Positions 25,428 through 33,007 of a stretch of 64,000 bases of DNA are shown in pieces. Origin of the DNA: Arthrobacter_H sp030452125. Lineage in GTDB: Bacteria; Actinomycetota; Actinomycetes; Actinomycetales; Micrococcaceae. The notes beneath the pieces were generated by a model. That model was not told the origin of the DNA. It ran no database searches and saw only the letters and a program-made list of their open reading frames with translations. A program made the translations under genes and the position numbers. The stretch's first letter is position 1, and every line of letters starts with the position of its first letter. Where the stretch lies: assembly GCA_052379645.1 (NCBI GenBank), contig JBQSYU010000009.1; one strand, written 5' to 3'.

Positions 25428-26534
25428 TCAGGCCGTGCGCTCGGTGACGGCCTTTCCCAGCGCGCGCAACTGTTCGCGGATCTGATCGGTGACGGATAAG
25501 ACGTCGAGCGCATCGAAGGCCTGCGCCGAGAGTGCGGCGATGCTCCCCTCGGTCGCTGCCAGCGCCCCGCAATCGGTGAGGACCGTCATCATGCGATTGA
25601 TTTCCGCCGCTGTGAGGTCATCGGCCCCCAGACGGTTCTGGATGAAGTCGCGGTCTTCCTCAGAGGCCAGCAGCAGCCCGTGGGCGATCATTTCGGTGCG
25701 TTTGCCCTCGCGGAGATCATCGCCGGCAGGTTTCCCGGTGATCTCGGCGTTTCCGAACACGCCCAACACGTCGTCGCGGAGTTGGAAGGCCTCGCCGATC
25801 GGCAAGGCGAAGGCGGAGTAGCCGGCCAGCAGGTGGTCGTCGGCCCCGGCCAGGGCGCCCCCGAGGAGCAGGGGGTTCTCGGTGGAGTACTTGGCTGATT
25901 TATATCTCAGGATCGTCCGGGCCCGTTCAAGGACGTCGCTATCGGATGACGAAGGCCCCGCCGACTCCTCCAGGACGTCGAGATACTGCCCGGCCATGAC
26001 CTGGGTGCGCATGCCGTCAAAAATCCTCCGCGCCGGCGAACCGGCGTCCGTGGCGGTCGCGAAGAGCTGTTCACTGAACGACAGGCAGAGATCGCCGGCC
26101 AGGAGGGCTGCTGCTTCCCCGAAACGTGCTCCGTCCCGGGCCCAGCCGAGCCGGGAATGGGTGGATTCAAAGGATTTGTGCACGCTGGGTCGGCCGCGTC
26201 GGGTCGCGGACCGGTCGATGACATCATCGTGGATCAAGGCCGCCGCCTGGAACAGTTCCAGGGCCGCGGCCGCCCTGATGATCGCCTCGTCGGCGGGATC
26301 CCCACCGGCCCCGGCATAACCCCACCAGGCGAATCGCGGCCGAAGCCTCTTGCCGCCCTGGATGAGGGTTTCGACCGAATCGACGAGATCGACGGCGGTG
26401 GGCGAGATTCCGGTCACGATATCCCGCTGTTCCGACAGGAACGTCGCCAGCATGGAGTCGAGGCGCTTGATGAATTCGGTGTCCTCGGCGCGGGGGGGCC
26501 GGGGGAAGGGCCCGGGGGCTTCAGTGGGATTCAT
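25428..26534 (-). CDS. Polyprenyl diphosphate synthase (IdsA-like)
   Basis: A 368-residue all-helical trans-prenyltransferase. It has GKRLRP at 61-66 for isopentenyl diphosphate binding, the first Asp-rich motif DDVID at 103-107 and the second DDVLG at 254-258; the first motif is DDxxD as in long-chain E-prenyl synthases. It condenses isopentenyl diphosphate onto an allylic primer to give a C15-C25 or longer chain; product length cannot be read confidently, though geranylgeranyl diphosphate is common for this family. The gene is transcribed alone and leftward, diverging from dinB. Confidence 0.92.
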   Translation of the reverse strand: MNPTEAPGPFPRPPRAEDTEFIKRLDSMLATFLSEQRDIVTGISPTAVDLVDSVETLIQGGKRLRPRFAWWGYAGAGGDPADEAIIRAAAALELFQAAALIHDDVIDRSATRRGRPSVHKSFESTHSRLGWARDGARFGEAAALLAGDLCLSFSEQLFATATDAGSPARRIFDGMRTQVMAGQYLDVLEESAGPSSSDSDVLERARTILRYKSAKYSTENPLLLGGALAGADDHLLAGYSAFALPIGEAFQLRDDVLGVFGNAEITGKPAGDDLREGKRTEMIAHGLLLASEEDRDFIQNRLGADDLTAAEINRMMTVLTDCGALAATEGSIAALSAQAFDALDVLSVTDQIREQLRALGKAVTERTA

Positions 26535-26594
26535 GACGTCCGTTGTGTGGGGTGGGCTGGGAACGGTCCCATTCTATCTGTCGGAGCAGTTACG

Positions 26595-26600
26595 TAGAAT
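26595..26600 (+). promoter_or_regulatory. Possible dinB -10 box, leaderless
   Basis: TAGAAT ends 7 nt before the dinB ATG and no Shine-Dalgarno sequence is present, which fits a leaderless mRNA. No SOS-box palindrome (GAAC...GTTC type) is seen nearby. Confidence 0.5.
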
Positions 26601-26607
26601 TGGTGAC

Positions 26608-27807
26608 ATGGTCGAAGCCCCCACGCCGCGCACGGTCTTCCATGTGGACATGGATGCCTTCTATGTCTCCGTCGAGCTCCTGACGCGGCCGGAATTGAAG
26701 GGGCGCCAGGTCATCGTGGGAAACCCCGGGGGGCGTTCGGTGGTGCTTTCCGCATCCTATGAGTGCCGTCGCCTGGGCGTCCGGTCCGCGATGCCGATGG
26801 GCACGGCGATGCGGATGGCACCGAAGGCCACGGTCATCGAGCCGAACATGGCTTCCTATCGCCTCATTTCTGAACGCATCATGTCGGTCTTCGCCGAGAT
26901 CACCCCCCTGGTGGAACAAGTGAGCGTGGACGAGGCCTTCCTCGACGTCACGGGCAGCTTGCGTCGACTGGGTGAACCACTGGAGATCGGGCGCATGATC
27001 CGGGCCAGGTTCCGCGCTGAACTGGGCCTTCCGGCCAGCGTGGGGATCGCCAGGAACAAATACGTGGCGAAGGTGGCCTCGACCCGTTCCAAGCCCGACG
27101 GATTGCTCCGCATCGCTCCCGAGGACACGGTCGCCTACCTGCACACCCTTCCCGTCGAAGCCCTGTGGGGCGTGGGGGCCAAGACAAAGGAGGTGTTGGC
27201 CCGGGCCGGGATCTCGATGGTGAGCGAACTGGCCCAGACCCCGCTGGCCACGCTGGAACGGCTGCTTGGTTCCAATGGCCTCCACCTCCATGCCCTCGCC
27301 TGGGGCAGGGACGACCGTGCGGTGGAACCGGTCAGGGTGGAGAAGAGCATCGGTGCCGAGGAAACCTTCGCCGTCGACGTCCATGAAGAGGCGCCGCTGA
27401 AGCGGGAACTGCTGCGCCTGGCGTACCGCGTGGCCCAAAGACTCCGCGAGGCGGAGCGCCAGGGCCAGACAGTGGCCCTGAAACTCAGGTACTCGGACTT
27501 CACCACCATGTCTCGGAGCCGTCGACTGGTGCAGCCCACGAATTCCGCGCAGGTACTGCTGGCGGCTGCGGAAGGACTGCTGGCCGGGATCGGAGAACGA
27601 CCGCAAGGGGTTCGTCTCATCGGCATCCGGGTGGAACAACTTTCCGATGCCGACGGCGGCATCCAATTGAGCTTCGAACGGAGCGACGGAAACTGGCGTC
27701 AGGCCGAGGAAACCATGGATCGCATCCGGCAGAGGTTCCCCGCCGGATCGCTGCAGCCGGCGACCCTGATGCGCCCACCGGAGAACCCACCCGAGGAGGA
27801 AACATAA
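26608..27807 (+). CDS. dinB: DNA polymerase IV
   Basis: A 399-residue Y-family translesion polymerase. The catalytic strand FHVDMDAFYVSVE lies at about 10-22 and the second acidic motif VSVDEAFLDV at about 100-110. A steric-gate-type Phe/Tyr pair follows the first Asp residues (DAFY). The helix-hairpin-helix region (ALWGVGAKTKEVLARAGI) and little-finger domain complete the normal length. There is no C-terminal beta-clamp motif that I can identify with certainty. ATG 26608 was chosen because the family starts just before FHVDMDAF; upstream in-frame codons lie in the divergent gene's region. Bypasses damaged template bases at low fidelity. Confidence 0.94.
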   Translation: MVEAPTPRTVFHVDMDAFYVSVELLTRPELKGRQVIVGNPGGRSVVLSASYECRRLGVRSAMPMGTAMRMAPKATVIEPNMASYRLISERIMSVFAEITPLVEQVSVDEAFLDVTGSLRRLGEPLEIGRMIRARFRAELGLPASVGIARNKYVAKVASTRSKPDGLLRIAPEDTVAYLHTLPVEALWGVGAKTKEVLARAGISMVSELAQTPLATLERLLGSNGLHLHALAWGRDDRAVEPVRVEKSIGAEETFAVDVHEEAPLKRELLRLAYRVAQRLREAERQGQTVALKLRYSDFTTMSRSRRLVQPTNSAQVLLAAAEGLLAGIGERPQGVRLIGIRVEQLSDADGGIQLSFERSDGNWRQAEETMDRIRQRFPAGSLQPATLMRPPENPPEEET

Positions 27808-27890
27808 CTCGACTTCCCGGTGGTGGAAATGCAGACTATCCTTGACGGACCACAGGTAGCGAAAAAGTAATTGGACGTACTTGCGGCAGC

Positions 27891-27931
27891 GGGAACAATG
27901 CAGTTGCGGGAACCGTTGACTTATATATAGG
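27891..27931 (+). promoter_or_regulatory. Candidate promoter(s) of the DUF3040 gene
   Basis: Two overlapping readings are possible. GGGAAC (27891-27896), 17 nt, then CGTT (27914-27917) resembles ECF sigma factors of the SigR/SigH group. TTGCGG (27904-27909), 16 nt, then TATAGG (27926-27931) fits a housekeeping promoter. Either gives a leader of about 40-60 nt. Confidence 0.4.
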
Positions 27932-27979
27932 GGTTCTCCGGACGGAGACCGACGGACACGAGGGATTGGGGAAGGGATC

Positions 27980-28345
27980 ATGCCACTTTCCGAACACGAG
28001 CAGCACTTGCTCGAGCAGCTGGAAAAGCAACTGCACGAGGATCACAAGTTTGCCTCCTCGATGAAGTCAAACGCCGCACCCGGCGGCTATTCCACGCGGA
28101 ACATCGCCATCGGCGCCATCATCGGAGTCGTGGGCATCATCGCTCTGTTGCTGGGTGTCTCCAGCCAATGGATCCCGGTCGGTGTCCTGGGCTTCGCGCT
28201 GATGTGCATCGGGGTCTATGTCGCTTTTTCGAAGAATGCCTTCGGCAAGGTCGGCAAGGGCAAAACCAGGTCAGGACCGCAGAAGAGCTCATTCATGGCG
28301 GATCTTGAATCCAAATGGGAAGCCCGTCATCGGGACGAGCACTAA
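27980..28345 (+). CDS. DUF3040 small membrane protein
   Basis: A 121-residue protein with the DUF3040 opening MPLSEHEQHLLEQLEKQL, then two membrane helices at about 42-60 and 65-84 joined by a short turn, and a basic, charged C-terminus ending KWEARHRDEH. GGGGAAGGG precedes the ATG by about 4 nt. The gene stands alone between dinB and the mraZ region, a common position in actinobacteria, and is closed by a strong terminator. Function unknown. Confidence 0.9.
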   Translation: MPLSEHEQHLLEQLEKQLHEDHKFASSMKSNAAPGGYSTRNIAIGAIIGVVGIIALLLGVSSQWIPVGVLGFALMCIGVYVAFSKNAFGKVGKGKTRSGPQKSSFMADLESKWEARHRDEH

Positions 28346-28408
28346 CGATCACTAACTAGTCGTCGGGCCTGGCCACCAGGCCCGAAGAAGGACCCTAGCC
28401 ACCGCAGG

Positions 28409-28440
28409 GCGCAGGCCATCACGGCCGGCGCTCTTTTTTT
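28409..28440 (+). terminator. Intrinsic terminator of the DUF3040 gene
   Basis: GCGCAGGCC (28409-28417) pairs with GGCCGGCGC (28423-28431) with one A-G mismatch around ATCAC, followed by TC and seven Ts (28434-28440). A second GC-rich hairpin, CGGGCCTGG/CCAGGCCCG (28364-28384), lies between the stop codon and this terminator. Confidence 0.85.
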
Positions 28441-28728
28441 GTGCCCTCAGGGCGCCACGACCTCGTGGTGAACGCCACACCCCCGCGGGCCCATCCCCTC
28501 CGGTGGCCCTCCGCGCCGTCCTCCACTTCCCGCCACCGGGTTCCTCCACTTTGCCCCACCAGGATCCCGGCGAGGGCGCACAGCCCGTGATTGCGCATCT
28601 TTTCGGGCTTTTTCCCGTCCGGCGCGCTCTTGTATACCAAATTCCCTCCACTCCTCACCACGGGCCTGCTTCCCTCTGATTGCAAGGAAAAGAATTTGCC
28701 CTATTGGTGGTAAAACTACCGTCTGTCG
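28441..28728. other. Non-coding stretch upstream of mraZ
   Basis: No convincing gene is visible here; open frames are shadows without ribosome-binding sites or family signatures. It holds three copies of CCTCCACT (28520-28527, 28543-28550, 28645-28652), i.e. AGTGGAGG on the minus strand, which resemble the mraZ operator units in opposite orientation, and one hairpin with a T-run (28582-28613). The last part (28680-28725) is relatively AT-rich. Confidence 0.6.
28582..28613 (+). terminator. Weak terminator-like hairpin
   Basis: AGCCCG (28582-28587) pairs with CGGGCT (28604-28609) around a 16-nt loop, followed by a T-run to 28613. The stem is only 6 bp. It might end a short unannotated transcript or back up the terminator at 28409-28440. 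Confidence 0.35.
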
Positions 28729-28790
28729 TTGACAGTGGGGCTTTGTGGAGTAAAGTGGGGGACTGTAGAGGTGATGGGGGATGACGGGGT
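28729..28790 (+). promoter_or_regulatory. mraZ promoter with 10-bp-phased MraZ-type operator repeats
   Basis: TTGACA (28729-28734), 16 nt, then TAAAGT (28751-28756) is a near-consensus promoter. Over it run repeats at exactly 10-bp intervals: GTGGGG 28735, GTGGAG 28745, GTGGGG 28755, GTAGAG 28765, TGGGGG 28775, CGGGGT 28785. MraZ is known to bind tandem G-rich direct repeats upstream of its own operon, so this is very probably its autoregulatory site for the division cluster. Confidence 0.8.
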
Positions 28791-28825
28791 GAACGTAGCT
28801 CCTTGATGACGGGAAGGCGGTGCGT

Positions 28826-29257
28826 ATGTTCCTCGGGACGTACACGCCGCGTCTTGACGAAAAGGGGCGCATCATCCTTCCTGCCAAATACCGCGATGAA
28901 CTGGCGAACGGGCTGGTTCTGACCCGGGGGCAGGAACGCTGCGTCTACGTCTTCAGCCAGCGGGAATTCGAGAACGTGCATGAGCAGATGCGTCAGGCAC
29001 CGTTGTCCTCGCGGCAGGCGCGGGATTACATCCGCGTTTTCCTCTCCGGCGCCTCTGACGAGATGCCGGATAAGCAGGGCAGGGTCACCATCCCGGGGGC
29101 ACTGCGCGCCTACGCCGGACTGGACCGTGAGGTCACCGTCATCGGTGCGGGGTCCCGGGCCGAGATCTGGGATACCCAGGCTTGGAACGAATACCTCGAA
29201 GAACAGGAGAGCACGTTCTCCGAGACAGATGAAGAAGTACTGCCGGGCATTTTCTAG
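28826..29257 (+). CDS. mraZ: Transcriptional regulator MraZ
   Basis: A 143-residue AbrB-fold protein with the two tandem MraZ half-domains: MFLGTYTPRLDEKGRIILPAKYR-type motif (FLGTYTPRLDEKGRIILPAK) at the start and EMPDKQGRVTIPGALRAYAGL at about 78-98, each carrying the D-x-KGR-x-x-(L/I)P core. MraZ assembles as a ring and binds repeats at its own promoter, repressing the division cluster. ATG 28826 has GGGAAGG 8 nt upstream; GTG at 28820 is less likely because the family starts at MF. First gene of the dcw cluster. Confidence 0.96.
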   Translation: MFLGTYTPRLDEKGRIILPAKYRDELANGLVLTRGQERCVYVFSQREFENVHEQMRQAPLSSRQARDYIRVFLSGASDEMPDKQGRVTIPGALRAYAGLDREVTVIGAGSRAEIWDTQAWNEYLEEQESTFSETDEEVLPGIF

Positions 29258-29316
29258 CAACCGCTGGAAGCGCTCGGTGGGGTTGGACCAGATCTCCAGC
29301 CGCCCGTCAGCATCAT

Positions 29317-29342
29317 CCTGGCTCCACTTCCCCGGAGCCAGG
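29317..29342 (+). other. Hairpin between mraZ and rsmH
   Basis: CCTGGCTCC (29317-29325) and GGAGCCAGG (29334-29342) form a 9-bp perfect stem with an 8-nt loop in the 169-bp mraZ-rsmH gap. There is no T-tract. It may be an RNA-processing or stability element that sets mraZ apart from the rest of the operon. Confidence 0.4.
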
Positions 29343-29426
29343 CCGATGAGGATCGGAGCGGAGGGGGATCTGGCCCAATCCCTACACCACGATTGCAAGC
29401 TGTGACACGCTGAAAGGGGACAGGGC

Positions 29427-30419
29427 ATGACCGACGACATCACACCCCGTCCCACATCCGAGCGGCACGTACCGGTGCTGCTCGAACGTTGTGTAGGGCT
29501 GTTGGCGCCGTCGATCCAGGCAGGGATCGACCAGCGCGAACGGGCCGTCGTCGTTGATTGCACGCTCGGCATGGGCGGGCACTCCGAGGCGCTGTTGCGT
29601 CGTTTCGACCAGCTTCACCTGATCGGGCTGGATCGCGACGAGCAGGCACTGGCCTTGGCGGGGGAGCGGTTGGCGCCGTTCTCCCACCGGACCGATCTGG
29701 TCCACGCGGTCTACGACGAAATCGATGATGTGGTCGAGGACCTGGGCTTCGACGGCGTCGATGGCGTGTTGTTCGACCTGGGGGTTTCCTCGCTGCAGCT
29801 CGATGAGCGCGAACGCGGCTTCGCCTATTCCTTCGATGCCCCACTGGACATGCGCATGGACACCTCGACCGGACCGACGGCCGCCGATGTGGTCAACGAC
29901 TATTCCGAATCGGATCTCGTCCGCCTGATCCGCACCTGGGGTGAGGAGAAGTTCGCCGGTCGGATCGCGTCGGCCATCGTCCGGGACCGGGGGATGCGCC
30001 CCTTCGAAACCACCGGCCAGTTGGTGGAGAGCATCCGCAGCGTCGTGCCGGCCGGGGCCGCCCGCACCGGGGGACACCCCGCCAAAAGGACCTTCCAGGC
30101 CCTGCGTATCGAGGTCAACGAAGAACTCGATGTGCTGGACCGGGCGCTACCGGCCTCGATGGACGTGCTGAACATCGGGGGCCGGGTGGTGGTGATGAGC
30201 TACCACTCGCTCGAGGACAAGCTGGCCAAGAAGCACTTCGCCGCGGCCTCCAAGTCCTCGGCCCCCCTCGGGTTCCCGGTCGAGCTGGAGGAGCACAAGG
30301 CCCGCTTCCGGAGTCTGACCAAGGGAACCGAGAAGCCGAATGACATCGAAATCGACGAAAACCCCCGCGCGGCATCAGCCAAGCTCCGCGCGGTGGAACG
30401 AATCCTGAAGAGGAGCTGA
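29427..30419 (+). CDS. rsmH: 16S rRNA (cytosine1402-N4)-methyltransferase
   Basis: A 330-residue SAM-dependent methyltransferase. The SAM-binding motif is VDCTLGMGGHSEALL at about 46-60, followed by LIGLDRDEQAL. Family signatures FDLGVSSLQLD, ERGFAYSFDAPLDMRMD and SYHSLEDKLAK are all present. It modifies N4 of C1402 in 16S rRNA, tuning start-codon selection. GAAAGGGG precedes the ATG by about 8 nt. Standard second gene of the division cluster. Confidence 0.97.
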   Translation: MTDDITPRPTSERHVPVLLERCVGLLAPSIQAGIDQRERAVVVDCTLGMGGHSEALLRRFDQLHLIGLDRDEQALALAGERLAPFSHRTDLVHAVYDEIDDVVEDLGFDGVDGVLFDLGVSSLQLDERERGFAYSFDAPLDMRMDTSTGPTAADVVNDYSESDLVRLIRTWGEEKFAGRIASAIVRDRGMRPFETTGQLVESIRSVVPAGAARTGGHPAKRTFQALRIEVNEELDVLDRALPASMDVLNIGGRVVVMSYHSLEDKLAKKHFAAASKSSAPLGFPVELEEHKARFRSLTKGTEKPNDIEIDENPRAASAKLRAVERILKRS

Positions 30420-30421
30420 AC

Positions 30422-31123
30422 ATGAGCACCGCAACCCAGACGCGTGCAGTTCACGCACGGCAGAGCACCGCAGGCAGCACCGTCGGTGCCAACGCCCGCG
30501 CACTGGCTCCGACGCCCCTTCCTCGTTCCGAACCCAAGCCGCGCACACCGCTGTCCCTGGTCCCGGCCACGAAACGCAGCCGACGCGCCGGATTCGCCGT
30601 GTTCTGCTTCGCTTTGTTGCTGGCGGCGCTGGTCGGGGTCCTGGTCATCAACGTCAATGTGGCCAACTCCCAGTACGACATCGTGAGCCTCCGCGGCCAG
30701 GAACAGGCCCTCAGCCAGCAGAACGAAGCGCTGACACAGGAGCTCCAAAACCTTCAAGCTCCCCAGAATGTGGCAGTCAAGGCGGCAGAATTGGGTATGG
30801 TCACCCCGGGAACGGTGGCTTCGATCAATCTGGACACCCAGAAGATCGCCGGAAAGTCCACGGCCGCGGAAAAGGGAAAGCTTCCTTCCGCCCATGTACC
30901 GACACCGGCGGTCCCTGAAGACCAGGCCAAGAAACAGACGGTGGCGGACACGAAGTCCGAAGCCGCGGAGCAGCAAAGCAACATCGCCCCCGAGGGCAAG
31001 GCAGTCACCGACGGCGCCTCGGAGGCCGAGAGCAAGACACAAAAGAAGACCGACGAAGCTTCGAGCGAGGACCTGAACGGCGGAACCATCCCGGCTCCGG
31101 CGCAGCAGGGTTCCGGACAGTAG
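30422..31123 (+). CDS. ftsL: FtsL-like cell division protein
   Basis: A 233-residue bitopic protein: a cytoplasmic Ala/Pro-rich segment (1-56), one membrane helix (about 57-80, FAVFCFALLLAALVGVLVIN), then a heptad-type coiled coil rich in Q and L (about 85-115) and the short motif NVAVKAAELGMV typical of actinobacterial FtsL. The C-terminal ~100 residues are Lys/Ala/Glu-rich and low in complexity, longer than in most FtsL proteins. It should recruit FtsQ/FtsI partners in the periplasm-side divisome. It starts 2 bp after rsmH; identification relies on topology and position. Confidence 0.85.
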   Translation: MSTATQTRAVHARQSTAGSTVGANARALAPTPLPRSEPKPRTPLSLVPATKRSRRAGFAVFCFALLLAALVGVLVINVNVANSQYDIVSLRGQEQALSQQNEALTQELQNLQAPQNVAVKAAELGMVTPGTVASINLDTQKIAGKSTAAEKGKLPSAHVPTPAVPEDQAKKQTVADTKSEAAEQQSNIAPEGKAVTDGASEAESKTQKKTDEASSEDLNGGTIPAPAQQGSGQ

Positions 31124-31186
31124 GGCAGCGAGTCCTGTTCGGTACGGACCTCGAGAAGAACCGATCAGCAACCCAAGGAATGAACT

Positions 31187-33007
31187 ATGGCCAGGCCGCC
31201 CGCCAGGAAATCAAAGCACACCGAGCCGCGCCGTCTGCGGACGGGCCTGGCCCTTGCCATGGTCATGCTGGTCCTGCTCGGCGGACGGCTCTTCCTGGTG
31301 CAGGGGCTCGATCCGTCGGCTGCTGCGGAGGCGGCCACCGGCCAGCGGATCCGCGAAACGGACCAGCAGCCGGTGCGTGGCAAGATCCTGGACTCATCCG
31401 GGAAGATCCTGGCTGCCAGCTTTGAACGCTACGACCTGGTGGTCGACCAGCGCCAGGTTAAGGACTCGTTCAAGCGCAAGGACGGTGACGGCGGCCGGGA
31501 CGTCGTGCAGACCGAAGACGCCGTCAAGGAACTCGCGGCCACCCTGGACATCGATCAGGACACGCTGAAGACCTCCATCATCGGCGATGAGGGGGCCAAG
31601 AAGAAGGGCTACTCCGTCGTGGCCAAAGGGGTGACCCCCGAAACCCGCAACAAGGTCCTGAAGATCGGGCTGCCATGGATCACCAGCCAGGAACGCTTCG
31701 AACGTGAATACCCCAACGGCACCGTCGCCGGCTCGGTATTGGGTTTTCTGCGGTCCAGCGAGGACGGGACCTCCCAGACCGGGGCCGAGGGCTTGGAATT
31801 GAGCCAGAACAAAGCATTGGCCGGTGAAGCGGGGACCAAGACCTTCGAGATCGCCGCCGATGGGGTCAGGATTCCGATGGCGACGCTCAAGGAAAAGCCG
31901 GCGGTCGATGGCCAGGACCTCAAACTCACGATCAACAGCGATATCCAGTGGGCCGCCCAGGAAGCGGTGATGGCCAAGCAGAAGCAGTTCAACGCCGAAT
32001 GGGTCAACGCGGTGGTCGTCGAGGTGGACACCGGCAAGATCCGGGCCCTGGCGGATTCGACGACGGTGGATCCGGCGGACCCGGGAGCCACGGACGCCAA
32101 GTTCCGTCGTTCAACCACGGTGTCGCAGGCCTACGAACCCGGCTCGACCGGCAAGGCCGCCACTTTCGCGGCCGCCTTGGAGGAAGGCGTGGTGAAGCCC
32201 AAGGACCACTTCACCGTCCCGAACGAATACACCATCGGCAAGGAAACCATCCACGACTCGATGAAGCACGAGACCCTGGACATGACCACGGCGGGGATCT
32301 TCGCGCGCTCCTACAACACCGGCACCACGATGGTCGGCAGCAAGCTCAGCAACGAACAACGCTACGAATGGATGAAGAAGTTCGGCATCGGCCAGGGCTT
32401 CGACATCGGGGTTCCGGTCAACAAGGGCATCTTCGTTCCCCCGGAGCGCTGGGACCGCCGCCAGCAGTACACGACCATGTTCGGCCAGGGCTACAGCCTG
32501 ACCTCCCTGCACACGGCCCGCATCTTCCAGGCGATCGCCAACCAGGGGGTCCAGATCGAGCCCTCGCTCATCGAGTCCTACACGGATCCGGACGGGACCG
32601 AACACGAGCGCAAGGAGGTCAAGAGCAAGCGGGTCATCTCCAAGAAGACCTCCAAGGAAATGCGGCGGATGATGGAGACCGTGGTGACCGACGGCACGGG
32701 GTATGACATGGACATCGATGGATACCGCGTCGGGGGCAAGACCGGAACCGGTCAGGCCGCCGGTCCGACGGGCAAACTCGACGGCTACACCAGCTCCTTC
32801 GCCGGGATGGCGCCGATCGACGACCCGAAGTACCTGGTCGTCGTGACGATGCAGCGGCCCAAGGGCAATTGGGAGAGCTTCAGTGTGGGCGACACGTTCA
32901 CCTCGATCATGTCCCAGACCCTCAACAGCTACAACGTCCCACCCACCACCGATAAGCCCGATCCCTATAAGGTCTTCGTCGGAAAGAAGCAGAAATACGC
33001 ATGGTGA
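31187..33007 (+). CDS. ftsI: Septal peptidoglycan transpeptidase FtsI (PBP3 type)
   Basis: A 606-residue class B penicillin-binding protein. A cytoplasmic basic start and one membrane anchor (about 19-40) precede the PBP dimerisation domain (RGKILDSSGKILA) and the transpeptidase domain. Active-site motifs are S320-T-G-K323, S375-Y-N377 and K518-T-G520. It cross-links septal peptidoglycan with FtsW as partner glycosyltransferase. No PASTA repeats follow the catalytic domain. AAGGA precedes the ATG by 7 nt. The stop lies inside the murE start region (7-bp overlap). Confidence 0.96.
   Translation: MARPPARKSKHTEPRRLRTGLALAMVMLVLLGGRLFLVQGLDPSAAAEAATGQRIRETDQQPVRGKILDSSGKILAASFERYDLVVDQRQVKDSFKRKDGDGGRDVVQTEDAVKELAATLDIDQDTLKTSIIGDEGAKKKGYSVVAKGVTPETRNKVLKIGLPWITSQERFEREYPNGTVAGSVLGFLRSSEDGTSQTGAEGLELSQNKALAGEAGTKTFEIAADGVRIPMATLKEKPAVDGQDLKLTINSDIQWAAQEAVMAKQKQFNAEWVNAVVVEVDTGKIRALADSTTVDPADPGATDAKFRRSTTVSQAYEPGSTGKAATFAAALEEGVVKPKDHFTVPNEYTIGKETIHDSMKHETLDMTTAGIFARSYNTGTTMVGSKLSNEQRYEWMKKFGIGQGFDIGVPVNKGIFVPPERWDRRQQYTTMFGQGYSLTSLHTARIFQAIANQGVQIEPSLIESYTDPDGTEHERKEVKSKRVISKKTSKEMRRMMETVVTDGTGYDMDIDGYRVGGKTGTGQAAGPTGKLDGYTSSFAGMAPIDDPKYLVVVTMQRPKGNWESFSVGDTFTSIMSQTLNSYNVPPTTDKPDPYKVFVGKKQKYAW

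Noticed and set aside
26535..26607. SOS (LexA) box upstream of dinB
   Set aside because: No GAAC-N4-GTTC-like palindrome found; SOS control is not supported.
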